From NCBI RefSeq assembly GCF_003597395.2, contig NC_133777.1:15838886-15902885 (forward strand): a stretch of 64,000 nucleotides of DNA, read 5' to 3'. Position numbers and translations under genes: made by a program. The stretch's first letter is position 1; each line of letters begins with the position of its first letter. Of this stretch, positions 23,101 to 38,100 are shown one piece after another. Source of the DNA: Chelonoidis abingdonii (lineage: Eukaryota > Chordata > Testudines > Testudinidae). The notes beneath the pieces are model-generated. The model ran no database searches and was not told the DNA's origin. It worked only from the letters and a program-made list of their open reading frames with translations.

Positions 23101-26100
23101 ATCAATTTCAGAGTATACAATGAGGCCAAAGTGTTTTACTTGTAATTTTTTGCATTCATATTGTGAACTTCACCTCTATTCAGGGAGCCTGCACAAGGCT
23201 CATTGAACCCTTAATTCCCATTTAAGCCCTATTGAGATTTTAGGTGAGAGTTAAATGATGGAAAAATCTTGTGTTGGCTCTCTTCATATGGGTGAATTTC
23301 ACCAGCATGTGTCATATAAACCAAATTATCACGAAGCTAGTGAACAATTACTTTTGGAATTGCACAATTTAAAACTGTTCAATCTTGCATTTTACAAAAG
23401 TGTCATGGAAATAAAAACTCAGAGAAAAAGTAAAAAAGCAAAATTAACCAATGCATGGCATTCAGATACTATGGATAGGGAGCAGGATAGACAGAAAGAT
23501 AAATAAAAATATTTTACCTGCTACATAAACAAAGCAAGTAGGAATACGTATCCATGGTGGACTGGAACCTAATTTTTCAAACTGAAAGGGATTAAAAATA
23601 GTGAATAGCAAAAGAGAAACTAATAAATGTATGGGTATCAGTGCAGAAAGTATATATGGAAATATTTATAGATAAAATATAAACCTGGATGTTCTTTTTC
23701 AAATCAGTTCATTGTTGTTCTTGTTATTATTTTACCATTTTTCTTCTCAAAAAGATTCCAAACATAATTACATGAGAAATGTAGGAAATTACATTTATCT
23801 GAAATAGCAGTGTGTGTGAGAAAAATGCATTTTATATTCTTTGATCCTAATCCCACAGTCATGATGCACTGATCTCTCATTTTACAGTGTTAAAATGTTA
23901 TGGTTTTTAGCAAATCATTAACAGTAAAGTGATTTATGGGAAAAGTATTTGTATTACAGAATAACAGCCTGAGCCTACATTCTTTGTGAACCAAAAACTT
24001 CTACTACTGTCAGTAGGATGGAAGGATCAGGCACTAATCTGATAAAATAGATATACCAAGAAGGTAGCTTTCGCTTATTCCAGTACACATTGTCCCGACT
24101 TCAATTAGTTATTAAGGCTAACATTTGGAAAGGTGCTCTTGAACCTGAGATGAGCATGCAAAACCCCCAATGTGTACACAAAAGTTGAACTTGTATACAT
24201 ACAAAGGAATATATGCATGCAATTCCCTGATTTATGTATCCATATTTGCACATACAGTTTTCAAACCGTGGGCCTACAGTTTTTCTACATTCATTGTATT
24301 GTATTTGAAACAAATATATGTATTGTACATACTAGTGGAGTTATCCATTCAAAAAGGTTGACATTCTTGCCATCATTTATGTAGTATGCCTGACCACTCT
24401 GTTAAAGAAACAGAGAAAACACAGCTTAGTAACATGATACTGTGTGTGGAGTGACATTTTTTCATTCTCTCTTTAAATATCTGTACTGATTTTATAAATA
24501 ATATAGCAGCATAAATAAAAGTATATATAGATCAACAGGTTACCCAAATTCTGTTCCAAGTAACAACTATTCTGTAAACGGTACAAACTGATTGCCACAA
24601 CACTGATTGTTTTATTTTGGTTAATAACCCGCTTCACTGTAAAATTGCTTATTACAAGTCTATTGCTGGTAAAATGCTACTTTACTGTGATTCCCAATCA
24701 TGGTGAAATTGATTCTAAATTGACACTTTAATTGTACTTTCTTGGAACACACAGAAAATAGTAGGGTTATATTCTGTTCTTAATTAGGCTGGTGAGACTC
24801 CATTGAAGGGCAAGTGAAGTAAAGTTTTACCTATTACCTTTTTCTTGTTAATAGCTTCACATATAAAACCCATAACACAAGTATATGCTTTGATAATCTT
24901 ACCAATGTACTTTTCTTTTTTAATTAATTATTTTAAACAGGATAAAAATTTGTGCTAACAAGGAAGAAAAGACATGCAACGATCTTTTTTTAAACAGATG
25001 CACTTGTATTGAGTGTGCAGAGCTGGTAGTCTGCATGTGCAAATATCTAGGTAAGAACTGGTAGCAACACATATACCCGGTAGTTAAGGTTGTCTAAGAC
25101 TTCCTTTCCATAATTAAATATATACATCCTGATTCTGCAAACTGATCTGCACGGATTGTGGTATTAGCTGGGAGTGCTAGTTTCAGAACAGCCATTCGCA
25201 GCTACTTGGGGAGGAAGGGACTATCTCAAACCACTTTACTCACCCTCAATCCCACTCCTATAATGGCCCCTGTGTATAGTAAGGATTGGGGTAAAACAAC
25301 CCCAACTCCATTCTCTAATTGTTTATTACTCCTTTGCTCCTGTTGGAGAAATAATAATAAAGATAATTTGGGGAGAGTATTTTCCTACTGGTGGACTGAG
25401 TCTTCACTATATAGTGCACTCAGTGTTCTCCAGTGCCACCAAGGTAGCTGGTACTTTATGGCAATAGAGCAGGGAAAAGGCCATGCACAGGTGGACCATG
25501 ATATGAGCGTTAAGAGCTGGTACCATCATTCTGTTCTGATTATAGCTATTTTCATTTTAAATTTGTAACAAACTAGATAGGGTGTTGCAGTTTTTTTTCT
25601 TTTCTTTTTACTTACAGCTATATAGTTCCTCTCAGAGGTAAGAGCCACAGCAGCCAGGATATGAGCTTGTACAAGATTCTGTACATGAACCCAGTTCATT
25701 GTGGCAGAAGGGTCCCCAAACCTGAAGCGAAACAGCCCCTTCTGAATATTAACCTGCAAAAACATACAAACAGGAAATCCCTGCAGGCTGTGGCTTAATT
25801 TTGCACATAAAAGGAGTACATCAAACAAAGCCCAGTCCTTCTGTCACTGAAGTCAATGGGAACTTTACCACCAACTTCTATGCCTCCAGGATTGGATGCT
25901 TAATCAAAAATGAAAAAGGTTGCTATTTACTAAGGGAATGTATGACTCGAATACTGTGCTTGAGACTTCTAGTCTAGATTGTCTTTTTGTCATTTATTAG
26001 AACAGAAATTGAATAAAATACTGTGGCCAGATTTTAAAAATAGATCTGGATAATTTAATAACATGTTAATAAACAAAGCTAAAAGTAATGAAATATCATG

Positions 26101-29100
26101 CTCCAGAAAGTAAGCCAATCACTTGAAACAGTCAGGAGAGAACATCCTCAACCTCACCTACAATGTTAGACAATTTGCTAGGCGTATTATTGTGAGAAAG
26201 AGGGGTAACTTTCTTCAGAAGCATTAATAGCCTCTAGGAAAGTTACTGGACTAGGATTAGTAGTCTGAATGAAAATGGAAAATTATAGAATCATAGACAT
26301 TTAAGACTGTAAGGGACTTCAAAAGGTCATTGAGTCCAGTTCCCTGTACTCAAGGCAGGACTAAGTATTATCTAGACCATTCCTGACAGGTGTTTGTCCA
26401 ATCTGCTCTTAAACATCCCCAATGATGCAGATTCCACAACCTCCCGAGGCAATTTATTCCAGTGCTTAACTGCCTTGACAGTTAGGAAGTTTTCCCTAAA
26501 GTCCAGCCTAAATCTCTCTTGCTGCAGTTTAAACCCACTGCTTCTTATCCTATTCTCAGGTTAATGAGAACAATTTTTCTCCCTCATCCTTGTAATAACC
26601 TATTATGTACTTGAAAACTGTTATTATGTCCCCCTCAGCCTTCTCTTCTCCAGACTAAACAAACACAGGTTTTTCAATCTTTTCTCATAGGTCAGGTTTT
26701 CTAGACCTTCAGTCATTTTTGTTGCTCTCCTCTGGACTTTCTCCAATTTGTCCACATCTTTCCTTAAATGTGGCATCTGGAACCGGAAACAGTACTCCAG
26801 CTGAGGCCTTATCAGAGTTGAGAAGAGCAGAATAATTATTTCTTGTATTTATGCTTATGAAATGCTCATTTCTAGAAGATACTTCTTCTTGCTCTACTGT
26901 GTTTCTATTATTTGCCTTTTGTTAAGGAACATCACCAATTTAGGGCCAATTATTGCTCTTTGATTCTCCAGTTAAAGTTATTGATATTGGGACATTTATG
27001 AGTGTATTTTAGCACAGTGTTATAGGCACATAATCCTAACTCATTGTGTTGCAAGAACACATTATGATGCAAGTATTGTCTCTTGTTCTGAGGGATGTCC
27101 TTTTTTTTAGATCCAAATGGATCTTCTTTTACACAAACCTGCTGCTATCTTTAATTATTGTGAATTATTTATATTGTAAATGCTAAATCATTCAATTGAA
27201 TTTACTGAGAATTTACTGAGAATTATATAGGCTAAAGTGTTGTTTAAAGTGTTCTCTGCTGTCTTGTCTTCTTATGGCCTTGTGCCACATTAATGTGTGG
27301 AAAGGCCATATATATTTCATACTGCATATATGTCTTCTATTATTTTCTATAGGTTTCAAGTGTGTGTGAGCTATATGGAGGAAAGGGGCCACTTGGATAG
27401 TTGCTGTTACATGAATTCATAAACTGTCTCACATCAGTGCATTATTTAAACATATGCTACTTTCCCTAGCATTCTTATATAAATTACATATGGTTTTATT
27501 CCACATACATCCAAAAGGAGCAGCAGATTTGCCACCTGCTTTACTCTCCTAAGTGAAATACTAGAAAAGAAGTTTCTTTTGCTAAAGTTCTGTTGTTGTT
27601 TTTTAAATTGGCTTCATGCATATCTGTAAGTATTCTCCTGGACAGTACAACTGAAATCACTTAAACTACAAATGGAAAACAGCTAGTGACAGGCCTGATA
27701 TTTGAGGAGGCATTCAGTGACACTCCCCATGCCCACATGCCCTTGACAGTTCCTTTATACCCGTCCCCAGGATCCTTTTAAGTCCTGGAACTGCTAGCAG
27801 CCTTCCATTGCGCCCTATGACCCTTGGCCCCCTGCCGCTCTGCTATACACTATGTGGCTCCCTCTGGCTTCTGGTTGTCATGGAGATATCACAGGCCCTG
27901 TTAGAGGTAGCAGTTTTGAGTTGGGAATGGCAGAGTTACAGCTGTCACAGGGGGAGGGCACTTAAAACCTGAGAGCTTTAACTGGGAGAAGGAGTGGGGG
28001 AGTGAGGGAGCTTGTAGGTCAATGAAAGGGGGAAAGTAAGGAGATCTGGGATTCAGCAAGGGGATGGGGAAAGGAGGTTTGAGGGTCAATGAAGGGAGAC
28101 CGAGGTGGAGCTTGGGAGCAGTGGGGAGTGGAGAGGAGAGTGAGAGGGTTTAGAGGGCAGTGAAGAGTTTTAGGAAGGAAGAGTGAGGATGTCTGGGAGA
28201 GTGAGCAGTTTGATAACAATGAGAAGTAGACGTAAGTGGGGCTTGGGGGATTGTGAGAGAAGATAGAGGATTTAGGAATAGTGAGGGGAATAGAGGATAT
28301 GCAACAGAGTGAAGGGAAGGAATATCTGAGGAAGTTTGGTATATTTGCAAATGAGGGAATTTTGCAGCAATGAAGGAAAGGAGGACTAAATATTTTTGAG
28401 TGCAAATGGAAGGGAAGTGAGGTGATTTGGGAAATAGTGAAAGGGAAGAAGGACGCGCTTGTGGCCAGGGCCGCCCAGAGGGGGGAACAAGTGGGGCAAT
28501 TTGCCCCAAACCCGGGACCCACAGGGGCCTCCACGAGAGTTTTTCGGGGCCCCCGGAGCAGGGTCCTTCACTCACTCCAGGTGCCCCAGAAAACTCTCAC
28601 GGGGCCTGGGCCTCCGGAGCTTCTTCCGATCTGGGTCTTCGGCGGCAATTTGGTGGCAGGGGGTCCTTCCGTTCCAGGACTCACTGCCAAAGTGCCACGA
28701 AAGCCGCAATGGGGGGGTCCTTCCGCCCTGGGACCCACCGCCGAAGTGCTGGTCTTCGGTGGCAATTTGGTGGCAGGGGGTCTTTCCGCTCTGGGACCCA
28801 CTGCCGAAGTGCCTCAAAGACCCGTGGCGGGAGGTCCTTCCGCTCCGGGATCCGCCACCGAAGTGCCGGGTCTTCAGCCCCCCGCTGCCAAAGACCCCAG
28901 GCCTCCTGAATCCTCTGGGCGGCCCTGCTTGTGGCTAATGCACTGGAGTGGGACTAAGGAGATCTGTGGCTTATTCCCTTCGTGTCCTAGGGCAAGTAAA
29001 CTTATATCTCTCTGTGCCTTAATTTCCCATATGCAAAATGCGAACAAATACTTCTTTACCTCATAGGGTTTTGTGGCCATAAATCTGTGAGTATTTAGGA

Positions 29101-32100
29101 GGCACTCAGATACTCTGGGGCCAAATAAGTACTAATATATGTATTAAATAGACAGTGGATTGAGGGGAAAGAGTGAGGTCTTCGGAGCAGCAGATGACGG
29201 CTTGGGGGCAGTGAGGAGGAGGTTTTGCAGGAATGAGTAGGAGTTGGGAAAGTGTTTTGGGGCAGTGGCAGGAAAAGGAGTGTAAGGCATGTTAAGGATA
29301 AATGAGGGGAGAGTGTGAGGAGATGTGGGAAGCAGTGAGGAGGTTTGCAGATCAGTGAAGAGGATTGAGGATTGTGAGAAGAGAATTTCCAGAAATGAAA
29401 GACAGGAGAAGATTGAAAGAGAAAGAGTGATTTGGGGTACTTTGAAGACCTACAGAGAGGGTGGGTTGGTTGGAGAACATGAGGAAGGAGAGAATTAGGG
29501 GGCAAACGGAGAGAGAATGAGGGGTTTTGGAGGTAGCTAGGGGTAAAATGAGGAAGTTTGAGATCACCGAGGAGAGAGTGAAGGGTTTTTAGGCAGAAGG
29601 AAGGATTGGAGAATACAGGAAAGAAAAATGAGAAAAGGGAAAGGTGGGAAAGGGAAGGGACAAGTGAACTTGGGGGAAAGAGGGAAAAAGAGGAGTCAGC
29701 TGAAAGCAAAAATGTTGAAAAATAAGAAGTTGATATGAAAGAATCAGAAAAGAGTCTTGAAGACAAAGGAGAGCTGCAGGAAAAGCTGTAGATAAAATAA
29801 ACTGAAATTTAAAAAATTACTGAACAGAATGAAGGAAAACAGAGATTGAAAAAGACATAAAAGAAAAAAAATATACACCAAGACACACTACAGAGAAAAA
29901 TGGGAAAAAAGGAAGAACAAAATGAAGAAGCCATAGTAAGTTTATATATATATATAATTATATAAAATTTAATTAGAAAATGTTGTAATTAAATGAATTA
30001 CATACACTATCCCATCTCATCATTTATGTGAAATATGTGGCATATACAAATAATATATAATAGGATGGTGTCACAAGAAGGTTTTATTACATAATTTTGG
30101 GATGGTTATGTTACTCATGAGTGATCAATCCACAAGTGATTTATGTAGATCACCTCACATAAGTATCGATAAAATTATTTTACCACAACACACCAGCATG
30201 TGTATTTTATATGCCATATATTTTACAGAAAAATTACTTTATGGATATCTTGTACATCTTTTTGGAATGATTTGTTGTATCTCTCCATCTCTGAAGTCAA
30301 GTTCCTTAGTTAGCATGACACCAGCTGTACAGGAATAACTTTCTCACCCCAGTTTCTAAATCTATCAATCATGCATCACACCTGAACCCTACATTTTAGC
30401 ACAACCTTCCCCTGCTCCTATGAAAAATACGGGTGTTATTTATTCAGTGCCCTACATAACTTTAAAGAGTAATCTGCCCTCAAAACAAATGACTTGTAAT
30501 CATGCACACTCTGTCTTCTTAACACTACAGTAAGCCAACCACCTAAAATAAAGCAAGAAAAAAAAAGTAAACATGGGCACCTCTGCTTGCCCTTTAGTAA
30601 CGTACTGAATTAGAAAGTATTTCAAACTCCTTAGCCTGCTTCACTGGATAATGAAAATCGTTAATGATTGATGCTGGAAATAAGATATTTTGCTGTATCA
30701 TCTTTTATTAATATTTTAAAACTTATAAGTTGCACAGCGAAGTCTGAAATATATCTGGATCTGAATCTATTACAGTAAAAGCTCTAAACTACTGGTATTT
30801 CAAATCAATGCACAAATGCTGAGTTTACATTTTCTTGTGATGAGGAATGACTTTATTGACTATTTTTGTACCTACCATATATTCTTTAAAGATATATTTT
30901 CTCTTTAAAGTATGTGCTATTTTATTAATTGTAATGTCTTAAAAACCCAAGAGCAGATTGTACCTGTTTCCAGACAACTAACCAATTAATGAATTACATT
31001 AATTATAACAAATGCTATTGTATATTAATGAAAAGTATATGAAAAAAATAAAATAAAATAAATACTGCTACTCGTGGCAGATGTCTTTGCTCTCCTGGTC
31101 CATAGATGCCTGGTGGGCGAAGAACACATGTACGGAGCTTATCACCTCCTAGGATATATGATAAAATGTGATTCTCAAATGACTTTCATATTACTACATT
31201 ACAGGTACTTTTTGTAGGCTATGAATATCCAAATGTATATAAAATGAGGGCCCAAAGCTGTAGCCACTCCATGTGAAGAATTTACTTTGAAGTAAATGAT
31301 TTTCATCTTCCTTTAAAAAAGGAAATTAACTTAGTACTTGTAAAAGGTGCTGGCTTGATAGCCCCCCAAAGTTTATTTCTTTATCCACAAAATATCCACA
31401 ACATGGACAGTAGCAATATAAAAATTCATCAAACTGCTTTGTCAATGTGCTTCAAACTCTGATTTGGAGGGATCCCTTCTAGCAGTTCAATCCCTTGTCC
31501 ATACAGTCTTTGATCTCTGCATTAAGATAGCCAACAAGAATGACAATTGTGACAATATTTTTTGTGATGTGAACTAGTATCAAATAAAAATTGGAATAAG
31601 CTCACCAAACTAATCTTACATAGCCCACAGACCAAGATCAGGAAGCATTGGCTTTCAGTCACTAGAGATATGAGCTGGATTTGAACCATTAATTTATAGA
31701 TGGAAGGCTTCAAATATTTGGCTCAATCCTGCTTCTGTTGAAGCTGATGGCAAAACTATCATTGACTTCTATGGGAGCAAGATTGGTTCATCTCCCTATT
31801 TTCCTACAGTACTTTGGTGATCTAGTTCATCATATCAGAATAGTTAAATTCTTAATACACTATCACAAGACTTTGATGAAGTTCAGTACCTAATCTTGAC
31901 ATAGCATTAAATCCAAGTTTCATGTTTGAAATGTTTAACTGTATTTAAAAGTGACTGAACCATCTTAGGTAATGTTTACACTGCACTTTTGTTAAAACTT
32001 TTGTCGCTCAGAGGTGTGGAAAAAACACACCCCTGAATGACAAAAGTTTTAATGATGAAAAGTGCCAGTGTGGACAGTGCTTCGTCAGTGGGAGAGGCTC

Positions 32101-35100
32101 TCCCATCGATGAAGCAACTTCCCCTTGTTGGGGGTGGTTTTATTTCGTCACCTGGAGAGCTCTCTCCTAGCGACAAAGAGCGGCCACACTACTTACCTTA
32201 CAATGGCAAGGCTGCAGTGGCACAGCTGTATTGTTGTAAGGTGCATAGTGTAGATGTAGCCCTAATCTCCTAAATAGCTATATAATACATCTGACACGGA
32301 AGAAGTTTTAGAGAGACGAAGTGGGTGAGGTAATATCTTTTAACATTAATGGTATTATATTAGCCACTTGTAGTGCTTTGCAATTATCAGATGAAAAAAG
32401 TCCTTTCTGGAAATTGTCCACAGCTGAATTTAACTCAGTGTCACCTGGTCACATGGTATCAAGTTGTACTTTACGTTGATTTGTATTGAACTGATAAGTT
32501 ATAGTATCTCATAGGCGAGCTCAAGTGTTCTAGTGTATAACTGACTCCCTCAACATGGAAAACTCTGGGAAGCCCTAATAAATAATTCCAGGCTAAAGTA
32601 TCAAATGCTTTCTGCAAAGTTTAATTTATAACCGTAGAACTAATGTTTTAATCAGCATTCATATTTACTTATGTTATACAACACTTTCAATATGATTCAT
32701 TTAAGCAAGGTTTATTTTTTTAACTCTTCTATCCCTTTAAAGAAATGCTGGTATTCAAAAGTAAGTGTTGTATTATATATATATTGTAGAAGTTGTAAAC
32801 ATTTTTAAATTATTTTTAGGGAAAATGTTTTAATTTTCTGGTATTGTGCTTTCTGGTATCTTTCTATAAATCTGTGAGTATAAGAACATAAAACATAAGA
32901 ATGGCCATATTGGTCAGACCAAAAGTACAGTATCCTGTCTTCCAATAGCAGCCAATGCCACATGCCCCAGAGGGAACAAATAGAATAGGCAATCATCAAG
33001 TGACCTGTCATTCATTCCCAGCCTCTGGCAAACAGAGGCTAAGGACATCATCCCTGCCCATCCTGGCTAATAGCCATTGATGGAGCTATCCTCCATGAAT
33101 TTATCTAGTTCTTTTTTGAATGTTGTTATAGTCTTGGTCTTCACAACATCCTCTGGCAATGAGTTCCACAAGTGGACTGTGCGTTGCATGAAGAAATACT
33201 CCTTTTTGTTCGTTTTAAATCTGATACCTATTAATTTCATTTGGTGACCCCTGGTTCTTGTGTTATGAGAAGAAGTAAATAAGACTTCCTTATTAACTTT
33301 CTCCACACCAGTCATGATTTTATAAACCTCTATCATATCCCCCCTTTAGTCATCTCTTCTCCAAGCTGAAAAGTCACAATCTTATTAATCTCGCCTCATA
33401 TGGAAGCTGTTCCATAATCATATTGTTGCCCTTTTGCAAACTTTTTCCAATTCCAATATATCTTTTTTCAGATGGGGTGACCACATCTTCACTCAGTTCA
33501 AGATGTTGGCATATCATGGATTTCTAGAGAGGCAATATGATATTTTCTGTCTTATTATCTATGTGTTTCTTAATGATTCCCAACATTCTGTTAGCTTTTT
33601 TGGCTGCTGCTGCACATTGAGTGGATACACCTCTATCCCGATATAACATGACCTGATATAACACGAATTCAGCTATAACGCGGTAAAGCAGTGCTCTGGG
33701 GGTGCGGGGCTGCGCACTCCGGTGAATCAAAGCAAGTTTGATATAACACAGTTTCACCTATAACACAGTCAGATTTTTTGGCTCCCAAGGACAGCGTTAT
33801 ATCAAGGTAGAGGTGTATTTTCAGTGAACTATTCACAATGATCTTGTCAACTCGAGGAAAACACATATATACATGCCAGTTAGATATGACATCAGGAGAA
33901 GTACTAAATCCCAGTATGTTGTTAATGGCTGAAGTGAATTAATATTAATTGAAAAATACCTGCTACTGGAGTTCCATTAGCTGCTAGTACCATTTGGTCA
34001 GCAATTGATTTGGTCTTGGAATAATGGTCAATATGCTTAAAAAAAAGAGCAAATATTATGGTTTTGTTTAATAAACTTCTGTCAAACTGGTTTCTTGTCA
34101 TCAGCTCTGTAACAGCTTCTCAAAATTAAGAAGTTGTGGGGGTACTAATTTAGGGTAAAATGCCTAAATTATTGTTTTATAAGTGAAGCAGACAGGTTTG
34201 CCTATACGAATCTGGATATCCAGTTGACTGTACTCCATTTGAAGAAATATTTTAAATCTTATAACAATGTAAAATATTGTTATAATAGTATTATTCAGAT
34301 TTTAATTGCTTCATATTTTAAAATTTGAATGTGTTTCTGTAGTAGTAGAAAAAACACTCAAAATATTTGTGTGTTTTTTTTGTACAGGTTAATGATTAGA
34401 TGAGAATTCTTGTGTTTGTTTTTCTTGTAGTGTGAGCTTAATTTACTAAGTGTTTACTCCCCCCCCCAAGTTATTTAGAACAACATTATTAAAAACTATT
34501 TTGTCTGCCCATCAATAGTGTATGAATCATAGTGGTAGCTAGGCACTGCATTATATCAAGAGAAGTATTTTAATGGAAAGAGAAGATAGGAAAAATAAAA
34601 ATTTACATGAACTGACAATGTTCGCTTTCGAATTAAAGACAATGATACCATAATAAAAAGTGCAGTTTTTCCATTTCAGCATTGATTTTGAAAATAGATA
34701 TTTGACCAGAGAGAAAACAGATAACAGGTATTTAAATAAAAATAATGAATATAAAGACTCAGATAGACCCTAATCTATACAAGGGGACCTTTATATCCTT
34801 GTTGAGCTGTATTAACTACAGTGGGACTCTGTATGAGCATAAGGACCTTCATGGGTTCCTTTCCACAATCAGGGCCTTGATGGTAAAGTACATACTAACA
34901 GTTACTTAAAATAATTACATTGGTTCTCAAATGGTGTCTATACACAATTTTAAAAAACAGAAGATTTTTCTTTTTTCTTATCCTTTTGCATCCAATGTTG
35001 TTCAGAAATAACAGAGCAAAGCAATAAAATAGAGAAAACATGGAACAAATAGTACAGGCAAAATACCTTTTCTAGTGGAAAATATGGCACAGTTTCCTCA

Positions 35101-38100
35101 TCGCCATCTTCAATAGGATTCCCTCCAAATACCACGTTCACTGTACTAGTATATATCAATCTGGGGATGTTCTGTTGTTTGCAGACTGCAGTGATATGCA
35201 AAGTATATTATATTTCAATAGAAATTGGAATAAGAATGTAAATAACCTAGAATATAAGAATGGCTATACTGGGTCAGACCAAAGGTCATCTAGCCCAGTA
35301 TCCTGTCTTCCGATATTGGCCAATGCCAGGTGCTTCAGAGGGAATAAGCAGGAAATAAGCCTTTTCTAAAACAACAGTCACATATATTATAAGAGTAATC
35401 TTTCCATTTTAGGATTGTTTGGGAATTTCTAATAATATCTTACATTTATATACTGTAACTCTATGCATTTCAAATGATCCCAAGTTCTTTATAATTTGGC
35501 ATCACATTCTGACTGAATATCCTGTAATTGAATATTATGGTTTTGTAGAGGGCTAGAACTCTTCTGTTGGGAGAGGGGATTGGGCCCCAGTTAACTACAA
35601 TAGAAGCAGCACAACTTCTCTAATGGCAGCCTACTATATATTCACAAGCTAGTAGGATGAAAGCAGGAAGAACTGCTCTTAAAACTATGAAAATAGTTAA
35701 TGCCTTCCAAATAAATGAATGCTAATTCTTGTGTTAGGCTAAACATGCTAATGAAAAGCTACTGCCAGGTTGCAGTCAAGGGGTAGAACTGTTCCTCCTT
35801 TTTTCTGGCTTTCCTACAAACCTCTGGAGACACAACATTCTGTAAGTCCTTCATAGCTGGAGAGGGTGTTGAGGAGGAGAGTTCAGGGATCCAGGGGCAT
35901 GATCGCCATGTTTGAGCAGATATGCCCTTGATTGTGCCCCCAAATACTAACCTCCACTCATCTCTTGAGAAGAATAATCTGAGAGGAGAGGAACAAGCTG
36001 TACAAGGGGTCACAGGCAGGCAGACTATGGGTACAAACCAATTATGTTTTTGCAGCATAAATGTCATTATATTTTGGGAATAAAGAAGAGAGGTACAGAA
36101 GCTGAGCCACAATGTATGCAATACAATTTGAAAAGCAATATCCGGAAATGAAAGAATCTGAAAATTGTTTATCATAATTTTCCTGAGATTGTTGGTAAAA
36201 GACTAAAATTTAAGAAAAACAAACATGAGTTTGGGTGAGGAATTTCCAGGTACAAAGTAAAATAAAAGTGAAGCTTTAACTGATGTGGATATCTGTAGTC
36301 TTAATAGGGTAAAGGGATAATAAAAGTAATCCTGGCACTCACAGAGCACTGTCTATGTGATAATATAAATGCCTTTTTCATACATTAAATAATTGTTTTA
36401 AATCTCATAACACCTACATGAAGCAGAGAGGTATTATTATATCCATTTTACTGATAAAAAGTGGAGAGAGATTAATAGTGTCATCTTGATGTGAGGGCAT
36501 GCTGGTGGCTTTGTGCAGAGGGTGCAGGAGGTGGGGAATGGCATCTCTGGGTACGTCTACACTGCACGATTATTTCGAATTAGCTTAAACCGATATTACA
36601 AAACAGATCTAATAAAATCGGTTTAGCGCGTCCACAGTGGGATCCTGAAATCGATTGTTTGCGTCCATGGTCCAAAGCTACCATCGATTTCAGGAGCGGT
36701 GCACTGTGGGTAGCTGTTCCTCAGCTATCCCNNNNNNNNNNNNNNNNNNNNNNNNNTAGCGCTAAATTCGATAGCGTAATAACTCGGATAGGTTCGTGTG
36801 GACGGAAACGATGTTAATGTCGTCCCTCCAGCGATCCCAGAGTGCAGCATCTGGACCGCCTGACATGCAATCGACCCGGATGCAGCGGCAGGCTAAACAG
36901 GAAAAGCCCCGCGAACTTTGAGTGACATGTCTGCTTGCCAGTCTTGGAGTCTGATCAGCACGGCTGGCGATTGATGAAATCGCATAGAGCTCCAGTATTA
37001 GACTGTACGTGGAGATCAGGTCTTATCGCTGTAGGGGAACAAAACTTGTCGGATCCAGTCCCGTACAGAACAGGAAATTGCCAAAGGTGTGATAAAAACT
37101 CTCAGTACACAGCGCTGCGTGACAAGCGGAACGGAACCAGGAGACGAAGAATGGACGCCATTGAAGGGAGGAGGGGGGACTGTAGGACCAGCTATCCCAC
37201 AGTCCGACAGGCATCTCTGAAACATATTGCATTCTTGGCTGAGCCCATGTTCTGTAGGGGAAACACAGTGTCGGGTGGTTCAGGGAAAGCTCCGCAATTA
37301 TCCCCAACCACCACCACGTGAAAAAAATAGGAAGATGCTGGCATGGCGGTTGCCAATGTCACTCCTGATAACAAGTCATGCGTGAATTAAACTGAGTTCT
37401 GTTCTACCCAAACAGGTTAATGTTCACTGATGCCTTGAGGGTGCAGGGCTCCACCTTCGCGTGGAGGAGGGAGCCACTCCGCCTCCTGTCCTGTCCGCCC
37501 GCGGGGGCATCGGCCCACCTGTCCGTCTGGATTTCGTCCCTATGACGACTGAGCAAGGTAAAGTCAGTAGGGGCTCCAACCTTTGATTGCGAAAGGCACC
37601 AAACAGGACAGTACAATAAGCGCGGCCTTCGGGGCAGGGCAGAGCAGTGACAGAGTCCAATAGGCCCAGCCTTGGTGGCAGCTTCCACGAAAATACAGTA
37701 CAGTTTCTCTGAGCCTGGCCTTTTGGCAGGGCAGAGGCAAAGATGCAATAAGTGTCTAAATGGGGCCGAGCCCTTGGCTCGGGCGGCAAGCAAACAGTAA
37801 CAAAAGCTGGCTTGGGCAGGGCGAGCAGAGCCAATCACTGCTGGCCTCGTTGGTCCGAGGGAGGGGATCTGCACTCCGCTATGGGTGGCAGGGGAAGCAG
37901 GCCCACCTCACTCTCGCGTTCCAGCCGGGCCTCATGTTGTGGTGTCGTGCTGAGTGGCGTCAGTGGGGATCCGAACCGCAACACACAGAGTGATGCAGTT
38001 GGGGACCTGAACCGACAACAGCCCGTCATTAAGCTCGGGGCTCTGCACCGTTGACTGTAGTCACGCCCCAAGGACTTCAAGTTCCCCCTTGTTTTCCACG

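Larger units (their letters stand above)
32884..33860 (-). mobile_element. CR1-like LINE 3' part, interrupted by a mariner MITE
   Basis: The CR1-type 3' region begins AACATAAGAATGGCCATATTG with TGGTCAGACCAAAAG close behind. The end of the reverse-transcriptase ORF follows on minus (33067-33336), then more CR1 sequence to about 33860, resuming after the MITE at 33626-33817. It is 5'-truncated and lies in intron 5, gene sense. Confidence 0.85.

Noticed and set aside
28019..29066. Long overlapping frames on both strands
   Set aside because: They run across a purine-rich tract and a GC-rich hAT MITE, cross the element boundary and show no recognisable domain.
29095..29766. Minus-strand frame of 223 codons, mainly Ser, Leu, Pro, Phe
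   Set aside because: The region is a purine-rich minisatellite. Its pyrimidine strand has few stop codons. No domain, and the amino-acid content follows base composition.
36732..36756. Biological meaning of the N run
   Set aside because: It is an assembly gap. Nothing can be said about the missing bases.
37404..37874. Minus-strand frames of 136-156 codons
   Set aside because: Overlapping open frames in a GC-rich nested repeat with no domain and no conserved start.
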